Assembly: GCF_021559775.1 (NCBI RefSeq)
Contig: NZ_CP056048.1
Location: 310,001 to 374,000, forward strand
Source of the DNA: Gillisella vitis
Lineage (GTDB): Bacteria; Pseudomonadota; Alphaproteobacteria; Rhizobiales; Rhizobiaceae
DNA length: 64,000 nt
Reading direction: 5' to 3'
Part shown: positions 8,459 through 16,157 of the stretch, in pieces
Layout: every line of letters begins with the position of its first letter
How positions within the stretch are numbered: the stretch's first letter is position 1
Translations under genes and position numbers: made by a program
The notes under the pieces: generated by a model
What the model saw: only the letters and a program-made list of their open reading frames with translations
The model's database searches: none
What the model was told of the DNA's origin: nothing

Positions 8459-9349
8459 ATGAGTTTTACATTAAATCCTGCATTCCGGTATCGAATGCCA
8501 CTGTCCTTCGGACCAGCTCCTGGACCGCGCCAAAAGCCCGGCGGCGGCATGTGGGCGGCCGAGGAGACAGGCCGAATGAACGCCGAGTGGATGGCCGTTA
8601 CCTACAGAACCTTGCCTGAAAAGCTCGAGGCATTGCTTCCGCCAGGCATGGAACTGCGCGGCGAGCCTCTGGTGACGGTTTCTTGCGCATGGTTCAAAAA
8701 TCTCTACTGGCTTGCGGGCCGCGGCTACGGGATTGTCGTTGTGGATTTTCCCGTCACCTATCGCGGCAAGACCGAGACGCTTGAAGGCACCTTCTGCCCC
8801 GTCCTGTGGGAAGGCGCGCCTGACGCCATCATGACCGGGCGCGATGAGCTTGGCTTTCCCAAAATGTTTGCCGACATTCCGGAAATCGAGCACGATAAGG
8901 CACAAGGCACCGCCACCTGCTCTGCGTCCTGGATGGGCTTTAAATTCTTCGATATCGCCCTGACGGATCTGGTTGAGGCTGGCAATGAGCCGGCACTTCC
9001 CGGTGCCGATAATGGTCCGTCGATGTATTATAAATATGTCCCACGCACCAGTCCCGGCGGACGGGAGGGTGCCGATATTGCTTATGTGACCACCGCAGCA
9101 GCACCGCCCGAGACTGGCGGCAGGGTCAGCAATATCAATTTCGATGGCTTCGATTTCAAACGCTGGACGGCAAAAGGCAGCGTGGCGTGGCACCGGGCGA
9201 CATTCGAACAATTGCCGCTCAGCGCCCATGTCGTCAATGGAATGGCCTATCTCGACATTCTTGAGGTTACGAAAGTGCAGATGGTGGCCTTTTCCGGCCC
9301 CGGTATTGCCGTTTCAGTCAATTCAATGCGCGCGGTTGAGCCGTCTTAG
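8459..9349 (+). CDS. Acetoacetate decarboxylase superfamily protein (possible non-classical activity)
   Basis: This 296-residue protein has the ADC fold: an N-terminal MSFTLNPAFRYRMP stretch, the core beta-cone, and the active-site block GRDELGFPKMFADI. Aligned by eye to clostridial acetoacetate decarboxylase (GRELSAYPKK), Lys135 takes the place of the Schiff-base lysine. The adjacent pKa-lowering lysine is Met136. Other ADC-superfamily branches catalyse aldol condensation/dehydration or hydrolysis instead of decarboxylation. Its place between an extradiol dioxygenase and a FAH-family gene suggests action on a keto-acid ring-cleavage product. The ATG follows GGGAGAGGTTAAAAA. Confidence 0.8.
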   Translation: MSFTLNPAFRYRMPLSFGPAPGPRQKPGGGMWAAEETGRMNAEWMAVTYRTLPEKLEALLPPGMELRGEPLVTVSCAWFKNLYWLAGRGYGIVVVDFPVTYRGKTETLEGTFCPVLWEGAPDAIMTGRDELGFPKMFADIPEIEHDKAQGTATCSASWMGFKFFDIALTDLVEAGNEPALPGADNGPSMYYKYVPRTSPGGREGADIAYVTTAAAPPETGGRVSNINFDGFDFKRWTAKGSVAWHRATFEQLPLSAHVVNGMAYLDILEVTKVQMVAFSGPGIAVSVNSMRAVEPS

Positions 9350-9364
9350 ACAGGGAATATTTTT

Positions 9365-10216
9365 ATGAAATTGGCAAGATTCACAATCGACGGCGTCACC
9401 CGTCTGGGCAAAGTCGATAATCAGCGGATCGTCGATCTGACTGCCGTTGTTCCAGAATATGGCCATTCAATGCGCCTGCTTTTGGAGGCCTATCCCACAC
9501 TGCGGCCAGCGTTGGAGGCGGCCACTGAGCCGTCTTATCTGCTTGCCGATGTGCGGCTGGAAGCGCCGGTCGCCGATCCACAAAAATTCCTGGCCATCGG
9601 CATGAATTATCAGGCCCATGCCGAAGAAGCGGCTGCGGCAGGTATCAAGACCCCTGAAAGCCAATTGTGGTTCAACAAACAGGTCAGTTGCATAAATGGA
9701 CCTTACGGTGATGTCGTCGTGCCCGGTGTTTCAAAGATGGTGGATTACGAGGCAGAACTTGGTTTCGTGATCGGTAAACGTTGCCGCCATGTGAGCCGTG
9801 AAGCTGCTCGCAGCGTGATCGCCGGCTATCTTGTCGCAAACGATGTGACTGCCCGCGACTGGCAATTCCGTTCGCCCACCTACACATTGGGCAAATCATT
9901 CGATACCCATGGCCCCATCGGCCCCTGGATCACCACGGATGACGAAATTGCCGATCCGCATGACCTGACGTTGACCTTGTCGTTGAATGGACAGGAGCGC
10001 CAGCGCTCATCGACAGGCGACATGATTTACGACATCTATGATCAGATCGTCTATTTATCGACGGTCATGACATTGGAGCCTGGTGACGTCATTATCACAG
10101 GGACACCATCAAACGTCGGAATTGCGACACAGACATTTCTGAAGCCCGGTGACGTCGTCCGCGTTGAAGTGCAGGGCTTAGGGGGCATTGAAAACCGTTG
10201 CGTTGCGGAAAACTAG
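9365..10216 (+). CDS. Fumarylacetoacetate hydrolase (FAH) family enzyme
   Basis: A 283-residue protein with the FAH C-terminal catalytic fold. A short N-terminal domain (LARFTIDGVTRLGKV) is followed by AIGMNYQAHAEE, the metal-binding acidic cluster DYEAELGFVIG, ANDVTARDWQ, and GDVIITGTPSNVG near the end. Such enzymes hydrolyse, hydrate or decarboxylate acylpyruvates such as fumarylpyruvate and 2-hydroxyhepta-dienedioate. It lies 15 bases after the ADC-like gene and is the last gene of the unit, consistent with the final C-C cleavage of a ring-opened intermediate. Which of the FAH reactions it performs cannot be seen from sequence. Confidence 0.87.
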   Translation: MKLARFTIDGVTRLGKVDNQRIVDLTAVVPEYGHSMRLLLEAYPTLRPALEAATEPSYLLADVRLEAPVADPQKFLAIGMNYQAHAEEAAAAGIKTPESQLWFNKQVSCINGPYGDVVVPGVSKMVDYEAELGFVIGKRCRHVSREAARSVIAGYLVANDVTARDWQFRSPTYTLGKSFDTHGPIGPWITTDDEIADPHDLTLTLSLNGQERQRSSTGDMIYDIYDQIVYLSTVMTLEPGDVIITGTPSNVGIATQTFLKPGDVVRVEVQGLGGIENRCVAEN

Positions 10217-10281
10217 GACCCTTCTGGTTTAATCCAAACCATAACGCACTACATCCTACGAAGAGTCATTAAAGATGGCAT

Positions 10282-10331
10282 TTCGTATTCCTTTTGCAAA
10301 TATCTCAAGCCTCTGCCGCATCTGAGATATT
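10282..10331. promoter_or_regulatory. Dyad element copy 2 before the PQQ dehydrogenase gene
   Basis: TTCGTATT (10282-10289), then 9 bases, AATATCTCA (10299-10307), a 15-base spacer and TGAGATATT (10323-10331). The stem extends to 12 perfect pairs (10296-10307 with 10323-10334). This has the same order and the same distances as the element at 8314-8363, while spacer sequences differ. It lies 59 bases upstream of the next ATG. Confidence 0.65.
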
Positions 10332-10392
10332 TGCAATGCCTTCTTCAAGGCGAGGATGCGGTGGCATCTTCGTTTTTGTATAGGGAGGAGAC

Positions 10393-11523
10393 ATGAAGTT
10401 TCTATCTGTGATGATCGTCTGGGCTGCATGGATCACCTCGGCTCACGCACAAAGCATCAATGCTGGCAATCATCCTGTCTCCTCGACCAAGCCCTTCAGC
10501 GCTAAAGAGGTCGCACGCTTCGACACCCCATGGGCGATTGCCTTTCTGCCTGACGGTCGAATGCTGGTGACAGAAAAGCCGGGCCTGATCTTTCTTGTGC
10601 TTCAAAACGGGCGGAAAACCCCGGTTGCCAATGTCCCAGCCGTGGCCGCCGAAGGCCAGAACGGTCTTCTCGACATCGCAATTTCACCGAGCTTTGAAAA
10701 GAACCGCGAGGTCTATTTTACCTATTCGGAGCCAGGAGCTTCCGGCAGCCGTCTCGTTCTGTCCCGCGCGCAATTGGCGGCATCCGGTACAAGCGCATCG
10801 CTGGAAGACATCAAGGTGATCTGGCGCCAGACGCCAGCCGGCGGTGGCGGGCAATCCGGTGGCATTATCGCTTTCGATCCTGATGGCACGCATCTTTACC
10901 TGACGGTTGGTGACCGGATGCGCCCGGATACGGCACAGGACCCCGACCAGGCGCGCGGCAAACTTCTGCGGCTCAATCTGGATGGCTCGACGCCTGCGGA
11001 TAACCCGCATGCGGATCAAGGCGGCGTGAAAGCCCAAACCTTTACGACCGGTCATCGCAATCCCTACGGTCTTGCTTTCGGGCTCGATGGAAAACTGTGG
11101 CTGCATGAAATGGGACCGCGCGGCGGCGACGAGCTCAATCTGATCAAAGCCAATGGCAATTATGGCTGGCCGCTGGTGTCAAATGGCGACAATTACAGCG
11201 GCACACGGATACCGCGCCATTCGACGAGGCCGGAGTTTATTGCCCCGGCTCTTTACTGGAACCCGGTGATCGCTCCCGCTGGCCTTGCGATCTATGACGG
11301 CCCAATGTTTCCGCAATGGCGCGGTTCGGCCCTGATTGGCGGCCTTGCATCCATGGCTTTGATTAGGGTGACATTCGACGCTTCTGGTGGAGCAGAAGAG
11401 GCGGATCGCTTCGATATGGAGGCGCGCATCCGCGATGTCGCGGTCGCCCCTGATGGGGCGGTGTGGGTTATCGAGGACGATAGTGAGGGGCGCCTATTGC
11501 GTTTGACGCCCGTCAAAGGGTGA
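10393..11523 (+). CDS. PQQ-dependent sugar dehydrogenase-like periplasmic protein
   Basis: The 376-residue product has a signal peptide ending at AHA-Q (residue 19) and the six-bladed propeller of the soluble glucose/aldose sugar dehydrogenase family: FDTPWAIAFLPDGRMLVTEKPG, LYLTVGDR, TGHRNPYGLAF (His221) and HEMGPRGGDELN. The family oxidises aldoses with PQQ and Ca2+. The usual HFGGR segment holding the general-base histidine reads GQSGG here, with Gln154 at the His position, so activity is uncertain. GGGAGGAGAC precedes the ATG. Its 3' end is 17 bases from the convergent GH130 gene, with no terminator visible between them. Confidence 0.8.
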   Translation: MKFLSVMIVWAAWITSAHAQSINAGNHPVSSTKPFSAKEVARFDTPWAIAFLPDGRMLVTEKPGLIFLVLQNGRKTPVANVPAVAAEGQNGLLDIAISPSFEKNREVYFTYSEPGASGSRLVLSRAQLAASGTSASLEDIKVIWRQTPAGGGGQSGGIIAFDPDGTHLYLTVGDRMRPDTAQDPDQARGKLLRLNLDGSTPADNPHADQGGVKAQTFTTGHRNPYGLAFGLDGKLWLHEMGPRGGDELNLIKANGNYGWPLVSNGDNYSGTRIPRHSTRPEFIAPALYWNPVIAPAGLAIYDGPMFPQWRGSALIGGLASMALIRVTFDASGGAEEADRFDMEARIRDVAVAPDGAVWVIEDDSEGRLLRLTPVKG

Positions 11524-11540
11524 AGAATTATTGGTGATCG

Positions 11541-12854
11541 TCACCCAGTTTGCCCGGCGGGGTGCATTGAGCTCAGGAGCGCGCTGATCTGCACAGTGCT
11601 GAAGTTTGAATAGGTGTCCGATACGGCATAGGGCAGGGCGATGAGATCGCCGTGGCGCATGGCGCCGCAGGAATAGACGACATTGGGCACATAGCCTTCA
11701 CGCTCGGTCGGTTCCGGTTGCAACAAAGGCTCGACCGTGCGCGCCAGGATGATGCTGGGGTCCTCCTTATCGAGAAGGGTGACCCCAATCGAATAGCGCC
11801 GCATCGGGCCGACCCCATGGGTGAAGAGCAGCCATCCCTCATCAATCTCGACGGGTGATCCGCAATTGCCGATCTGTACAAACTGCCAGGCGAATTCCGG
11901 TTTCATCAGAACAAGACCCTCGTCCCAGTGATGCAGGTCGTCTGAATACAGCAGGAAAAGGTTTTCGCTGTCCTGGCGCGCAATCATCGCAAAGCGCCCA
12001 TTGATGCGCCGAGGAAAAAGCGCCATGCCCTTGTTGCGGGCTGCCGGACCGCGCAGTGGCGTCAGCGTGAAACTCAGAAAATCCTGGGTTTCCAGAAGCT
12101 CCGAGCGGATCGATGAGCCGCTATACGCTGTATAGGTGGCAAAATAGACGGTCTTGCCATCGTCATCGAAAGCCACGAACCGGGCATCCTCTATCCCGTT
12201 CGATTGAGCTTCCGTGACCGGAAAGATCACCCGTTCGCTGAGATCGCTTTCACTGTCGAAGCTGATGCCGATGCAACCTGCCGGTGACAGGCCATCACTG
12301 GCATGGATGTGCGGCAGACCCGCGAGGCGAACCGGCGGATCGATGGTGACGGCTCCCTCGGCATCGATCATGCCGGTTCGGAAAGTCATGGAGGAAATGT
12401 GTCCTTCCCCAACCGCGCGCAGGCTGATGATCAACCGGCAGCACCCTTGCGCCATACCTGTCTGGTCGGGATGTGCTACGATGCTCGGATTGAAGAGGGC
12501 CGCGGATTCGAACGAATATTCGTTCATGAAATACGCCCCGACCAATTGTCTCTGCTGCTGACTGAAGCTTTGATGTTGGGAGAAGGCATCCTCCATCGCA
12601 TCGGCGCGTAGCTCGAACTTGCGCAGCAAGTTACGGTGCCGGCCTTCGAAATTATCGAGAATGTCTCGCAGCTGGTTAGTCGTACCGGTCGGATCGAGAG
12701 ACAGGACGCGGTCGACAATTTCATTGGCCCGGCTTTTGTCACGGGGGTTCAGGTGGCGTGGTTCCGTCGATGGCTTGAACGGTCGGACGATGACACGGGT
12801 GGGATCAGGCCGGAGATAGAGGGCCTGCCGATTGAGGAGGCTTGAATTGGGCAA
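11541..12854 (-). CDS. GH130 family glycosidase/phosphorylase
   Basis: A 437-residue protein with the five-bladed propeller of GH130 (mannosyl phosphorylases and beta-1,2-mannosidases). An N-terminal helical arm of about 110 residues precedes NPSIV (122), and GIEDARF (220-226) carries the presumed catalytic Asp223. Further blades include GNCGSPVEIDEGWLLFTHGVG and EREGYVPNVVYSCGA. No signal peptide is seen, so it should act in the cytoplasm, usually phosphorolysing or hydrolysing beta-mannosides. The start is a TTG preceded by AAAGGATCAGCC; no earlier ATG fits. It follows the glycosyltransferase gene by 35 bases in the same operon. Confidence 0.85.
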   Translation of the reverse strand: MPNSSLLNRQALYLRPDPTRVIVRPFKPSTEPRHLNPRDKSRANEIVDRVLSLDPTGTTNQLRDILDNFEGRHRNLLRKFELRADAMEDAFSQHQSFSQQQRQLVGAYFMNEYSFESAALFNPSIVAHPDQTGMAQGCCRLIISLRAVGEGHISSMTFRTGMIDAEGAVTIDPPVRLAGLPHIHASDGLSPAGCIGISFDSESDLSERVIFPVTEAQSNGIEDARFVAFDDDGKTVYFATYTAYSGSSIRSELLETQDFLSFTLTPLRGPAARNKGMALFPRRINGRFAMIARQDSENLFLLYSDDLHHWDEGLVLMKPEFAWQFVQIGNCGSPVEIDEGWLLFTHGVGPMRRYSIGVTLLDKEDPSIILARTVEPLLQPEPTEREGYVPNVVYSCGAMRHGDLIALPYAVSDTYSNFSTVQISALLSSMHPAGQTG

Positions 12855-12889
12855 GGCTGATCCTTTTTTGATTGGCGCTGGAAGAGTGC

Positions 12890-15169
12890 TTAAGAAAGCT
12901 GCTGAAGCTCCGCCAGCTTCGGTGCGGCATGCGTCAGGCGGGATGCCCGGCCAACTTCAAAGCAGGAGATCAAGTAGCAGAGCACGGATTCCGCTCCGCG
13001 GTTTTCGTTGGCTCGATCCGGATGCAGTCCGTCCCGGCAACTGCCGGTTTCCGGATCGACAAGGGAAACCCCGTGATCATTGCTGCCGGTAAACCAGGTA
13101 AAGGTACGTGTGGCGGCCTCTAGCCATGTCTTGTCGCGGGTAGCATCATAGGCGGCAAGGCAGGCGGAAATTGTCGCTGTCGCTTCCACCGGCTGCTGGT
13201 CGAAGAGCTTGGGCGCTTCGCCCACATCGAAAAAGCCATCGGTGCCGACCGGCCTGAACTGGCCACCGGAAGCCGTCTGCTGCTGCATGAGCCAGCCTAG
13301 CGTTCTGAGGCCGGTATCCATGAGTTCGTCCGAGCCGGTTGCCATGCCTGTGGCGATCAGGGCTTGCGGAATTCGGGCGTTTTCATAGGAAAGCCCCTCT
13401 TCAAACCAATGGCGGTCGGCTGTCGATACCTGGCGTTCGAGCCGCACCAGACGCTCAGCAAGTACTGTGCGCAGTTGTACTGCCGCGTCGTCCTCTGGCG
13501 TGACCCTGCAATAGGCATCGAGGCCGATCAGAGTGAAGGCCCAGGCCCGTGGCGAATGGAAATGTTCGACCACAGGGGCCGCTTTGGCAAACAGGGCCGC
13601 TGCCCAGCGACGGCGCGGCCGGTCGCTGTCGGAGGAGGCGCAGATGCCGAGCGACCAGAGCGTTCGGCCATGGCTGTCTTCGGAGCCTTTGTCTTCCAGC
13701 CACCGGCGGTCAAAGCTCATGAAGTTGCGAAACTGTTTCAGGTCGGGGTTCCAGGCATGCTGGATGAAGCTGGCGAAAGAGGCGGTTCTGCCGTCATGGA
13801 TGCCGGTTTCTCCGGCTCCCGCCAGATGGCAGGCAAGGATCAGCGCGCGCGCATTGTCATCGACGCAGTAGCCATGCGCACGGTCCGGCACGGAGAAGAC
13901 CGCATGCTGGAAGATGCCAGTGTCGTCGCACATGGTATTGAAATGACCGAGTTTCAGGGTCGTGCCTTGCTGCGGGCGGGTCATGCTTTGCGTTATGAGA
14001 TCGCGGATCAGGCGCGGCCGGTAGGCTGCGCGGGCCGTCTCGATGCTTTTCAGATAGAGCGATGCGATATGCGGCCAGATCATCGACCGGCCCGTCTCAT
14101 AGGCGGCCTTGCGCATCGCCTGACGCGCCTGATCGTCACCCAACAATCGTGCAATCGCCTCGCCTGTCGCCTGCGCATCGCTGAACGGGACAAGAATGCC
14201 GCGATGGTCGTCTAGAAGCTCACGGGCGTGCCAGTAAGGGGTCGATACCACAGCGCTGCCCATGCCGAAACTGTAGGCGAGCGTTCCAGACGTCATTTGC
14301 GCCTCATCACGATAGGGCGTCACATACACATCGCACATGGCGATGAAATCAAGGAGCGTCGGCACATCGACGAATTGGTTGAGAAAGACGACGGATCGTT
14401 CGACGCCGAGTTGTTCAGCGCGGATGCGCAGGCTGTCACGATACGCTTCCTTCTCCCGGCGCAGCAGCGTGGGATGTGTCGCTCCAAGCACAATATACAG
14501 CGCGTCGGGCTGCATTTTCAGAATGGCCGGCATGGCATCGATGACCACCTCGATACCCTTGTTGGGGGAGAGAAGTCCAAAGGTCAGAATGATCTGCCGT
14601 CCGCTATAGCCCATCTTGCCTTTGGCAAGCTCCGGGTCATGGAAGGGTTTGTCGGGAATGCCGTGGGCGATGACATCGATCTTGCCGGGGGCCACGCCAT
14701 AGACATTTTCGAGAAACTCCCGCCCCTTTTCTGCCATGACCACGACACGGCTCGATGCCCCAGCCACCTGTTGCAACACCCGTTTCTGGGATGGTGTCGG
14801 CTCGGCAAGGATGGTGTGAAATGTCGTGATGACGGGAATTCGCAGGTGTGACAGCAGGGTAAGAATGAACTCGCCGTCCGGGCCACCGAAGATGCCGAAC
14901 TCGTGCTGCAATGAGACGGCCCTGTAATCCCCATTATTCAGGATACGGGCAGCGGTCACATAGTCCTCAATCTCACCATCGCGGACGTCAAACACCACGT
15001 TGGCCGGATAGGCGTAGTTCAGTTTGTCATCGGTCATCGCGATGATGCTGGTCTCTATACCCTGTGACGGATTGGACATGGCGTGGCTGAGGTCGGTGGT
15101 GAACGTGGCGATCCCGCACTGCCTTGGAAGCGAATTACCGATAAATGCGATACGCTTGGTCTTGATCAT
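12890..15169 (-). CDS. Two-domain GT4-type glycosyltransferase with C-terminal helical-barrel domain
   Basis: A 759-residue protein. Residues 1 to about 385 form a GT-B glycosyltransferase: GNSLPRQCGIATFTTDL at the N terminus, QHEFGIFGG, HGIPD, then LTFGLLSPNKGIEVVIDAMP, and the PYRDEAQMTSGTLAYSFGMG nucleotide-sugar site. Residues from about 395 to the end are a helical domain (HFNTMCDDTGIFQHAVF, GYCVDDNARALI, YENARIPQALIATG) resembling six-hairpin glycosidases. GAAGGGAACCTCTG precedes the ATG. Linked to a GH130 gene, it may build an oligomannoside that the partner breaks down. The sugar donor is not visible from sequence. Confidence 0.83.
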   Translation of the reverse strand: MIKTKRIAFIGNSLPRQCGIATFTTDLSHAMSNPSQGIETSIIAMTDDKLNYAYPANVVFDVRDGEIEDYVTAARILNNGDYRAVSLQHEFGIFGGPDGEFILTLLSHLRIPVITTFHTILAEPTPSQKRVLQQVAGASSRVVVMAEKGREFLENVYGVAPGKIDVIAHGIPDKPFHDPELAKGKMGYSGRQIILTFGLLSPNKGIEVVIDAMPAILKMQPDALYIVLGATHPTLLRREKEAYRDSLRIRAEQLGVERSVVFLNQFVDVPTLLDFIAMCDVYVTPYRDEAQMTSGTLAYSFGMGSAVVSTPYWHARELLDDHRGILVPFSDAQATGEAIARLLGDDQARQAMRKAAYETGRSMIWPHIASLYLKSIETARAAYRPRLIRDLITQSMTRPQQGTTLKLGHFNTMCDDTGIFQHAVFSVPDRAHGYCVDDNARALILACHLAGAGETGIHDGRTASFASFIQHAWNPDLKQFRNFMSFDRRWLEDKGSEDSHGRTLWSLGICASSDSDRPRRRWAAALFAKAAPVVEHFHSPRAWAFTLIGLDAYCRVTPEDDAAVQLRTVLAERLVRLERQVSTADRHWFEEGLSYENARIPQALIATGMATGSDELMDTGLRTLGWLMQQQTASGGQFRPVGTDGFFDVGEAPKLFDQQPVEATATISACLAAYDATRDKTWLEAATRTFTWFTGSNDHGVSLVDPETGSCRDGLHPDRANENRGAESVLCYLISCFEVGRASRLTHAAPKLAELQQLS

Positions 15170-15288
15170 CAGAGGTTCCCTTCAGAACGCCGTCGCCGGT
15201 GGGTTGACTGCCGGCTCGTCCCTGGATTGGGAGCCTGCGATGGTGTGAACAGTGAGTGTCTTTCCGGTTCCTCTTGAACCTGGCGTGG

Positions 15289-15555
15289 CTATCCAGTTGC
15301 GGTGATGGATGTCATCCGATCCTTCTCGATGGCGGCGTCCAGATCCAAATTGTCGATGGCGACAAGGCTTGTTGTCGATCCCTTGGCAATTTCGATCAGC
15401 GTTGCCACCCGCCGATAGGCGAGCCAGGAAATGCCAGTAATCTGTTCTTCATCATCCTTGACCTGATAGTCACCGGCGGGCTGCGTACCCTCAAGGCCAG
15501 GAAGGGTGAAAGGGCATTCGAAATGCACGATGCGTGTCTTGGTTCTGGTAAACAT
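15289..15555 (-). CDS. Small conserved hypothetical protein (rhizobial type)
   Basis: An 88-residue protein starting MFTRTKTRIVHFECPFTLPG, with a later IDNLDLDAAIEKDRM acidic tail. I recognise this as a short conserved protein common in rhizobia without assigned function. The start at 15555 is chosen because AAGGAAG lies eight bases upstream. A 30-residue in-frame extension lacks a ribosome site and reads like non-coding sequence. It lies upstream of the glycosyltransferase gene in the same direction, 119 bases away. No membrane segment or signal peptide is seen. Confidence 0.65.
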   Translation of the reverse strand: MFTRTKTRIVHFECPFTLPGLEGTQPAGDYQVKDDEEQITGISWLAYRRVATLIEIAKGSTTSLVAIDNLDLDAAIEKDRMTSITATG

Positions 15556-15711
15556 CGATCTGGCTTCCTTGAACTGGCATGACAGGATAGCAAGCTGGCA
15601 CAGCGGGTTCGGCACGGCATGAACCGTGTTGCGCAATTCCAACAATGGAGGCGCCGCATCTATAGACTGTGAGCTGCAATCCGGCCGTTCCGTAGCGCGG
15701 CTGAAACTGTT

Positions 15712-15915
15712 TTATCGAAAGCCATCATGACCGACAAAGCGAATGTCTTGCGCAGATGGAGCCATCATAAAACGGGTGACGTTTCGGCGCAGACCCGGTT
15801 TGGTCGTGAGAGATTTTAGGCAAGCGCTTTGTGAAGCCGTTGGTGTCAGGCCGAGGCGCACGTTGCCAATTGGCTTGAAAGGGTCGATTGACTCGAAAAG
15901 ACTGTCGGAAGACAT
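15712..15915 (-). CDS. Possible small protein, 67 residues, unknown
   Basis: Starts MSSDSLFESIDPFKPIGNVR and ends in a mixed polar tail. I do not recognise it. The support is translational: AAAGGAGG sits five bases before the ATG (reading right to left from about 15928), one of the best ribosome sites in the window. The gap between katE and the 15289-15555 gene is otherwise empty. The central part is basic (KSLTTKPGLRRNVTRF). There is no membrane segment. It could also be a remnant or leader. Confidence 0.4.
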   Translation of the reverse strand: MSSDSLFESIDPFKPIGNVRLGLTPTASQSACLKSLTTKPGLRRNVTRFMMAPSAQDIRFVGHDGFR

Positions 15916-16096
15916 GTTGTCCTCCTTTATTGGGGCCAGGGTGCGTGCCGCCCAGAAAATGACAGTGCCCTTACAATGGCTGACATCAGGATAGAAGTGG
16001 GGTTCTGCGTCGAGATTGCAAGGCGCGATTGTGATTTATCTCGTGGCACATCCCTCAATCATGGGTTTCCAAGTTATTCTAACCTTTTCTCGCTTG

Positions 16097-16124
16097 GCGT
16101 AACCGCTGACATCAGCGGTTACGC
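16097..16124. terminator. Hairpin downstream of katE
   Basis: GCGTAACCGCTGA (16097-16109) and TCAGCGGTTACGC (16112-16124) form a perfect 13-pair inverted repeat with a 2-base centre, 34 bases past the katE stop codon. No strong T-run follows in the katE direction, so it may be an mRNA-stabilising hairpin rather than a classical Rho-independent terminator. Confidence 0.55.
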
Positions 16125-16157
16125 TCATTTTGGGAGCGGAGATGGGACTTTTTCCGA

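Noticed and set aside
15250-15280. GGAAC-N17-TT resembling an EcfG promoter before the glycosyltransferase
   Set aside because: The spacer is one base shorter than the usual 18-19, so I did not call it, although stress control of this operon would make sense.
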